Shown here in pieces: positions 40,315 through 43,962 of a DNA stretch of 43,962 nucleotides. Source of the DNA: Acidobacteriota bacterium (GTDB taxonomy: Bacteria; Acidobacteriota; Terriglobia; UBA7540). The notes under the pieces are model-generated. The model made no database searches and was not told the origin of the DNA. It worked only from the letters and a program-made list of their open reading frames with translations. The stretch's first letter is position 1. Each line of letters opens with the position of its first letter. The position numbers were made by a program, and so were the translations under genes. The stretch lies in assembly GCA_021828285.1 (NCBI GenBank), contig JAKASG010000019.1, forward strand, positions 1 through 43,962, in the 5' to 3' direction.

Positions 40315-41631
40315 ATGAAATTAGGACCGATTGAAATTTCGTGGAAGCGGGCGCTGGCGGAATCGCAAGCGGCGATGCCGATGGAGCGGACCCGGGCGAA
40401 AGCGGAAACGCTGATGACGGGTTTGTCGGGCACGCCGATCTTCCACGGATTTCTCGAAGATTTCGGCGAATACAATCCCGAGCTTGAAGGGATGACGGGC
40501 GTGCGAGTGTACGAGCAGATGCGGCGCTCGGACGCGCAGGTGGCGGCGACGCTGCTGGCGTGCGAGCTGCCGATCCGCGCGGCGAATTGGGACGTCGAGG
40601 CGGCATCGGACGCGGCCGGAGACCGGGAAATCGCGGATTACGTCCGGGAAAATCTGTTCGGCGGGCTCGAATACGTTTCGCCGGCGGGACTGCGCGTGTC
40701 GCAGCCGTGGGACGACGTGCTGAGAAACGCGCTGCTGATGCTGGCGTTCGGCGCGTCGGCGCAGGAGGAGATTTACGCGATTGACGGCGACCGAGTGCGC
40801 CTGGCACGGCTCGCGCCGCGGCCGCCCATCACGTTCTACCGGTGGCTCACGGACGTGGACGGCGAAACGCTGGTGGCGCTCAATCAGTACGGCTACCGGA
40901 ACGCGAATTTCGAAAGCGTGATAATTCCGGCGGACCGCCTGACGGTGTTCACGTTCAACCAGGAGGGCGCGAATTTCTTCGGGCGATCCATGCTGCGGCC
41001 GGCGTACCTGCACTGGTACGTCAAGCAGCAGCTCTACCGGATTGACGCGATCGCGGGCGAGCGGAACGGGCTCGGCGTGCCGGTGATCGAGCAGGGGCCG
41101 GACGCTTCGCAGGAAGACCGCGAGGCGGCGGCGACGTGGGTGACGCAACTCGCGACGCACGAGAAAACAGGGCTCGCGCTGCCGAATGGATGGAAATTCA
41201 CGCTGCAGGGCGTGACGGGCACGGCGCGGGATCTCTACAACACCATCCAACACCACAACATCGAGATTTCGCGGACGGCGCTCGCGTTTTTCATGAACAC
41301 GGGAATGGGCGCGCGCTCGAGCGGGAACCGCGCGCTCGCGCAGACCCAGACGGATTTCTTCTACCGCGCGCTGCAGGCGACCGCGGAGCAGATCGCGCGC
41401 GCGATGACGGAAACGACGGTGAAGCGCCTGGTGGATTACAACTGGGAAAACGTGGAGGCGTATCCGACGCTGACCGTCGCGAACCTCGAGGCGCGAAATT
41501 TTACGGAGACGTTCGGCGTGCTCAGCCAGTTGGCGCAGGCGGGCGTGATCGCGCCCTATCCCGATTTGGCCGAGTACGTGGCGCGAGAGCTGGGATTGCC
41601 GCAGCCGAAGGCGGGAAATGGACGGCCGTAA
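40315..41631 (+). CDS. DUF935 portal protein, Mu gp29-like
   Basis: 438 residues. Motifs of the Mu-type portal family: MRRSDAQVAATLLACELPIRAANWDVE near residue 70, SAQEEIYAIDGDRVRLARLAPR, FTFNQEGANFFGRSMLRPAYLHWYVKQ, and SRTALAFFMNTGMGARSSGNRALAQTQTDFF. Twelve copies would form the ring through which DNA enters the head. Somewhat shorter than Mu gp29 (about 510), mainly at the C-terminus. The gp30/F minor head gene that normally follows is absent: only 173 nt separate it from the protease gene. Confidence 0.92.
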   Translation: MKLGPIEISWKRALAESQAAMPMERTRAKAETLMTGLSGTPIFHGFLEDFGEYNPELEGMTGVRVYEQMRRSDAQVAATLLACELPIRAANWDVEAASDAAGDREIADYVRENLFGGLEYVSPAGLRVSQPWDDVLRNALLMLAFGASAQEEIYAIDGDRVRLARLAPRPPITFYRWLTDVDGETLVALNQYGYRNANFESVIIPADRLTVFTFNQEGANFFGRSMLRPAYLHWYVKQQLYRIDAIAGERNGLGVPVIEQGPDASQEDREAAATWVTQLATHEKTGLALPNGWKFTLQGVTGTARDLYNTIQHHNIEISRTALAFFMNTGMGARSSGNRALAQTQTDFFYRALQATAEQIARAMTETTVKRLVDYNWENVEAYPTLTVANLEARNFTETFGVLSQLAQAGVIAPYPDLAEYVARELGLPQPKAGNGRP

Positions 41632-41708
41632 GTTCGAGGATTGAAGGGAAAAAGCAGAGGAAGGAAAAAAGCGAAGCGGATCGTTTGCGGCTCGCAGTGA
41701 TGTGAAAC

Positions 41709-41733
41709 TGCTCGCCTGAAGGCGGGCGCTGCG
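41709..41733. repeat. Small palindromic repeat (CGCCTGAAGGCG type)
   Basis: CGCCT and AGGCG pair around GA, extended on the right by GGCGCTGCGA. I recognise this as another common dispersed palindrome in such genomes. It lies in the 173-bp gap between the portal and protease genes, which otherwise shows no gene. Confidence 0.4.
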
Positions 41734-41804
41734 ACGCAAAGTGTTCGCGGACGTGAAGGGCGAAGTGTGCGCGCGCGAATGCGGGCGCGAATGAGGGTCG
41801 AAAC

Positions 41805-43346
41805 ATGGTGATGAAGAAAGAAGCGGACGGGGAACATGCGGCGGAAGATTACCTGGTGGTCGGCGACGCGCTGAAGCCGAGCACGTGGCGGCTGCGCGTG
41901 CGCGACGCCCAAGGAAAGCTCGACCACCGGCTGATGGGCGCGGCGTGGGCGGCGCAGCACAGCGGGTTCCGAGGAAGAGTTTATGCGGGTCCGGAACGGG
42001 CCGAGGCGATCCGGAAATTGGAGGCGCTCTACCGAAGCGAAGGCATGGCGCTGCCGCATACGAGCGCAGGCGAGGTGAGCGCGACGGGACCACAGTTCGT
42101 CGCGCGGCTCGCGGACTTCGCGGAAGCGGAGGGCGCGGACACGCGCGCGCGGATTCCGGTGGCCCTTACGGGGACGTGGGCGCGCGGAGGAGAACGGTTC
42201 TCCATCACAAGACGCGACCTCGAAAATATCGCGAAGAATTTTCGCGCGCGGCGGAACGGCGAAATCAATGTGGATTACGACCACGCGAGCGAGCAGCCGG
42301 AAGTGGCCGCGGGCGGGCCGGTGCCGAGCGCGGGACGGATTGTGGGGCTCGATGAGATCGAAGACACCGGAGAGCCGGCGACCGGGAATGGAACTCGCGG
42401 AGCGGCGAAGACGAATTCGAGTTTCACGACCCAAGATGGCAAAAATCCGGGCGGCGAGGCCCGGTCCATCCTCTGGGGGTGGTACGAGCCGACGGAGCGG
42501 GCGCGGAAACTGATTCGCAACCGCGAGTACCGGTATATCAGCCCGGCGATTGACTGGGGCGCGCGGTCGAAACGGTCGGGGAAACCACAAGGCGCGACGC
42601 TGACTTCGGTGGCGCTGACGAATCGGCCGTTTTTGGAAGAGCTGCCGGAGATCCGGCTTTCCGACCCGGCGTTTCGATTGATTGACACGGGCAGCGTGCA
42701 CGTGGAGACGTCGCTGCCGGATGAGCCCGTGAGCGAAAGCCGAGAGTCAGGAGATTCCAGAGAAGAGACAGGAGGAAACATGAAGAAGGTCAAAGTTCGA
42801 ACGCTGCCGGAGGAGCGGAAAATCGCGGTGGTGCATCCGGATTTTGCGGACGAGTACTACGCGGAACCGGAAGACCTGGAAACGGCGCTCGCGGAGCTGG
42901 GGATCGGGCTCGAGCCGGCGATATCAGTGAATCCCGATCCGGAAAGCATCACGCTTTCGGAAGCGTCGGCGCTCTCCTCGGAGACGCAGGCGCAGGGGAA
43001 AACCGTGGCGGCGGGGGAATTCTTCCGGGCGCGAGTGGAGCAGGCGGTCGAGGATGCGGCGCGGACGGGAAAGATTCTGCCGCGGCAGCGCGACGATTGG
43101 CGGCGGATCGCGCTCGCGGATTTCGCGACGTTCACCCGGCTGATGAGCGAACAGAAGCCGCGCGTGCCGACGGCGCCGATTGGAATCGCCGGCGGCGCGC
43201 CAACGGACGCGGCGAGCGAAGTGCGTCTGCTGGCCGAGCAACGAATGCGGGAGCGGGGCGTGAGCTTCGGCCAGGCGCTGAGCGAAATCGGACGCGAGCA
43301 GCCGCGGCTGGTCCGCGAATACCGGCGAAGCGTAAGCGCGGACTAA
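41805..43346 (+). CDS. Phage prohead protease (Mu gpI-like) with scaffold C-terminus
   Basis: 513 residues. Residues 1-95 are an N-terminal extension (LKPSTWRLRVRDAQGKLDHRLMGAAWAAQHSG) not found in Mu I. Residues about 110-300 are the phage I-like protease: ITRRDLENIAKNFRARRNGEINVDYDHASEQPEVA with the likely catalytic His, GWYEPTERARKLIRNREYRYISPAIDW, and LTSVALTNRPFLEELPEI. The last 188 residues are acidic and helical, as in scaffold proteins, and can be made separately from an internal start (next entry). The enzyme processes the scaffold during head assembly. Confidence 0.88.
   Translation: MVMKKEADGEHAAEDYLVVGDALKPSTWRLRVRDAQGKLDHRLMGAAWAAQHSGFRGRVYAGPERAEAIRKLEALYRSEGMALPHTSAGEVSATGPQFVARLADFAEAEGADTRARIPVALTGTWARGGERFSITRRDLENIAKNFRARRNGEINVDYDHASEQPEVAAGGPVPSAGRIVGLDEIEDTGEPATGNGTRGAAKTNSSFTTQDGKNPGGEARSILWGWYEPTERARKLIRNREYRYISPAIDWGARSKRSGKPQGATLTSVALTNRPFLEELPEIRLSDPAFRLIDTGSVHVETSLPDEPVSESRESGDSREETGGNMKKVKVRTLPEERKIAVVHPDFADEYYAEPEDLETALAELGIGLEPAISVNPDPESITLSEASALSSETQAQGKTVAAGEFFRARVEQAVEDAARTGKILPRQRDDWRRIALADFATFTRLMSEQKPRVPTAPIGIAGGAPTDAASEVRLLAEQRMRERGVSFGQALSEIGREQPRLVREYRRSVSAD
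42780..43346 (+). CDS. Nested scaffold protein from an internal start (Mu gpZ-like)
   Basis: An in-frame ATG at codon 326 of the protease gene has a perfect AGGAGG (42770-42775) 4 nt before it, a better ribosome site than the gene's own. The product, MKKVKVRTLPEERKIAVV onward, would have 188 residues: acidic N-terminal half, then helices EFFRARVEQAVEDAARTGKI and AEQRMRERGVSFGQALSEI. In phage Mu the scaffold Z is made in just this way from inside gene I. Expression from the internal start is inferred. Confidence 0.65.
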   Translation: MKKVKVRTLPEERKIAVVHPDFADEYYAEPEDLETALAELGIGLEPAISVNPDPESITLSEASALSSETQAQGKTVAAGEFFRARVEQAVEDAARTGKILPRQRDDWRRIALADFATFTRLMSEQKPRVPTAPIGIAGGAPTDAASEVRLLAEQRMRERGVSFGQALSEIGREQPRLVREYRRSVSAD

Positions 43347-43363
43347 ACGACTAACGATTGAGC

Positions 43364-43396
43364 GATTGGTGATTTGCGATTGTGCAATCACCAATC
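43364..43396. repeat. Perfect 11-bp inverted repeat before the decoration gene
   Basis: GATTGGTGATT (43364-43374) and AATCACCAATC (43386-43396) pair fully around an 11-nt loop; looser pairing of ATTGAG with CTCAAT extends outward. It lies between the protease stop and the decoration gene's ribosome site. No T-run follows, so it may be an RNA stabiliser or processing site rather than a terminator. Confidence 0.6.
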
Positions 43397-43427
43397 CCAA
43401 ATCACTCGATCACTCAATGGAGGAAAC

Positions 43428-43841
43428 ATGGCAGGAGCAACGTACGTACTGGACAAGACTTACAAGATCGTTTCGGCGGCCGGCGTGACGGAATACACGG
43501 CGCTCGTGGCGGGGCCGGCGGACGGACAAGTGCAGTTGCCGACCGCGGCGAACCAACTGGTGATGGGGATCGCGCAGGAAAACCAGCCCAACCAGAACGA
43601 AAATGTGGTGGTGCGGAAATACGGGATATCACGCGCCGTCGCCGCCGGAGCGATCACGGCAGGGCAATACGTGGAAGTGGCGAACACGCTCGGGCAATTG
43701 CAGCAGTCGAACCTGACGAGCGTGCCAGCGACCGCGACGCTCCACAACATCGTCGGCATCGCCGAAAGCTCGACGACGCAGGCGGGCGAAGTGTTCTTCG
43801 TGTTTCTCTCGCCCGCGCCGACCGTGGTGCCGGTGTCTTAG
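43428..43841 (+). CDS. Capsid decoration/cement protein, DUF2190-like
   Basis: 137 residues from the ATG at 43428, fixed by TGGAGGAAAC directly upstream; an upstream in-frame start at 43374 lies in the inverted repeat. AGPADGQVQLPTAANQLVMGIAQENQPNQNENVVVRKYGISRAVAAGAITAGQYVEV is a small beta-tulip-like fold typical of DUF2190 and lambda-D-like proteins that stabilise the head after expansion. In Mu-like phages it usually comes just before the major capsid gene; that gene is not visible in the 121 nt left. Confidence 0.8.
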   Translation: MAGATYVLDKTYKIVSAAGVTEYTALVAGPADGQVQLPTAANQLVMGIAQENQPNQNENVVVRKYGISRAVAAGAITAGQYVEVANTLGQLQQSNLTSVPATATLHNIVGIAESSTTQAGEVFFVFLSPAPTVVPVS

Positions 43842-43962
43842 TAATACTAGGTTAAGTTCTATGAGGTGTCCGTGAACTCCGTAAGGCACCACGCACAACG
43901 TCCACTGAGTCTAATCAGCAGCGCGAGGAGCTGCCGGCGGACTCGGGGCAGACTCCACGTCG
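43842..43962. other. Window end, no gene recognised
   Basis: 121 nt after the decoration gene. GGTGTCC (43865-43871) and GGCACC (43884-43889) could pair with a bulge as a weak hairpin. No ribosome site with start codon for the expected major capsid gene is present. Confidence 0.3.

Larger units (their letters stand above)
33573..43962 (+). mobile_element. Mu-like phage structural and lysis block (right end outside the window)
   Basis: All genes from 33573 on lie on the plus strand and include muramidase-like, holin-like, tail-terminator-like, DUF2730-like, winged-helix, small and large terminase, DUF935 portal, protease I/scaffold and capsid decoration proteins. From DUF2730 to portal the order equals gp25-gp29 of phage Mu. 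Not seen: MuA/MuB transposase, integrase, repressor, or the gp30/F head gene that normally follows the portal. The left limit is set by host dtd; exact ends and any target-site duplication were not identified. Confidence 0.8.

Noticed and set aside
40321-42093. 590-codon open frame on the minus strand
   Set aside because: Antisense to the DUF935 portal and protease genes; the product is almost only Arg/Pro/His-rich sequence.
1-43962. tRNA, rRNA or insertion-sequence genes
   Set aside because: No cloverleaf-like sequence with the usual T-arm, no rRNA stretch and no transposase-like protein was recognised on either strand by eye.

Overview
The window reads as chromosomal DNA of a high-GC, Gram-negative soil bacterium, most likely an acidobacterium. 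This is an inference from several things: an lpxB gene (lipid A, so an outer membrane), many secreted hydrolases, CRTAC1/ASPIC-type repeat proteins, an NtrC/NtrY-type two-component pair behind a MacB-like ABC ATPase, and palindromic intergenic repeats of a kind I associate with that phylum. No rRNA, tRNA, CRISPR or insertion sequence was seen.

Left part (1-11418, mostly plus strand): the 3' end of an ABC export ATPase, a sigma-54 response regulator and its histidine kinase, a secreted glycosidase-like protein (minus), a secreted carboxylesterase, a VOC-SpoIIE fusion phosphatase, lpxB, and a secreted M1-peptidase-like protein that has lost zinc ligands.

Middle left (11493-19850, minus strand): an apparent eight-gene operon led by a TetR regulator with a perfect 16-bp palindrome in front of it. 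It encodes an enoyl-CoA hydratase, a class I amidotransferase, a BoxB-like di-iron epoxidase, a dienoyl-CoA-hydratase-like crotonase, and three subunits of a 4-hydroxybenzoyl-CoA-reductase-like molybdoenzyme. The FAD subunit keeps the four-cysteine spacing of the HcrB [4Fe-4S] insert. Oxygen-dependent (Box) and oxygen-independent (Hcr, Dch) aromatic-CoA chemistry in one operon is the most interesting metabolic feature here.

Middle (19851-33428): a 660-bp regulatory region with twin 15-bp palindromes and a sigma-54-like promoter in front of a FliA-like sigma factor; a small unknown protein; a CRTAC1/ASPIC protein; a secreted unknown protein; then a minus-strand group (S9 peptidase, gluconate-dehydrogenase-like small and GMC subunits, a membrane protein); a PD-(D/E)XK-like protein; and dtd.

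Right part (33429-43962, plus strand): a Mu-like phage block. It runs from lysis genes (muramidase-like, small membrane protein, holin-like), through a tail-terminator-like gene and a broken tail gene, to genes matching the Mu gp25-gp29 order (DUF2730-like, winged helix, DUF3486-like small terminase, TerL, DUF935 portal), protease I with an internal scaffold start, and a capsid decoration protein. No transposase, integrase or repressor lies between the host dtd gene and the lysis genes. The intergenic gaps carry unusual repeats: 7-bp AAGTRTG tandems, a 61-bp tandem, and inverted arrays of a 9-bp unit. The block continues beyond the window.

Several genes (6684, 31041 minus, 31378) have a -10 box exactly 7 nt before the start codon, which suggests leaderless transcripts.
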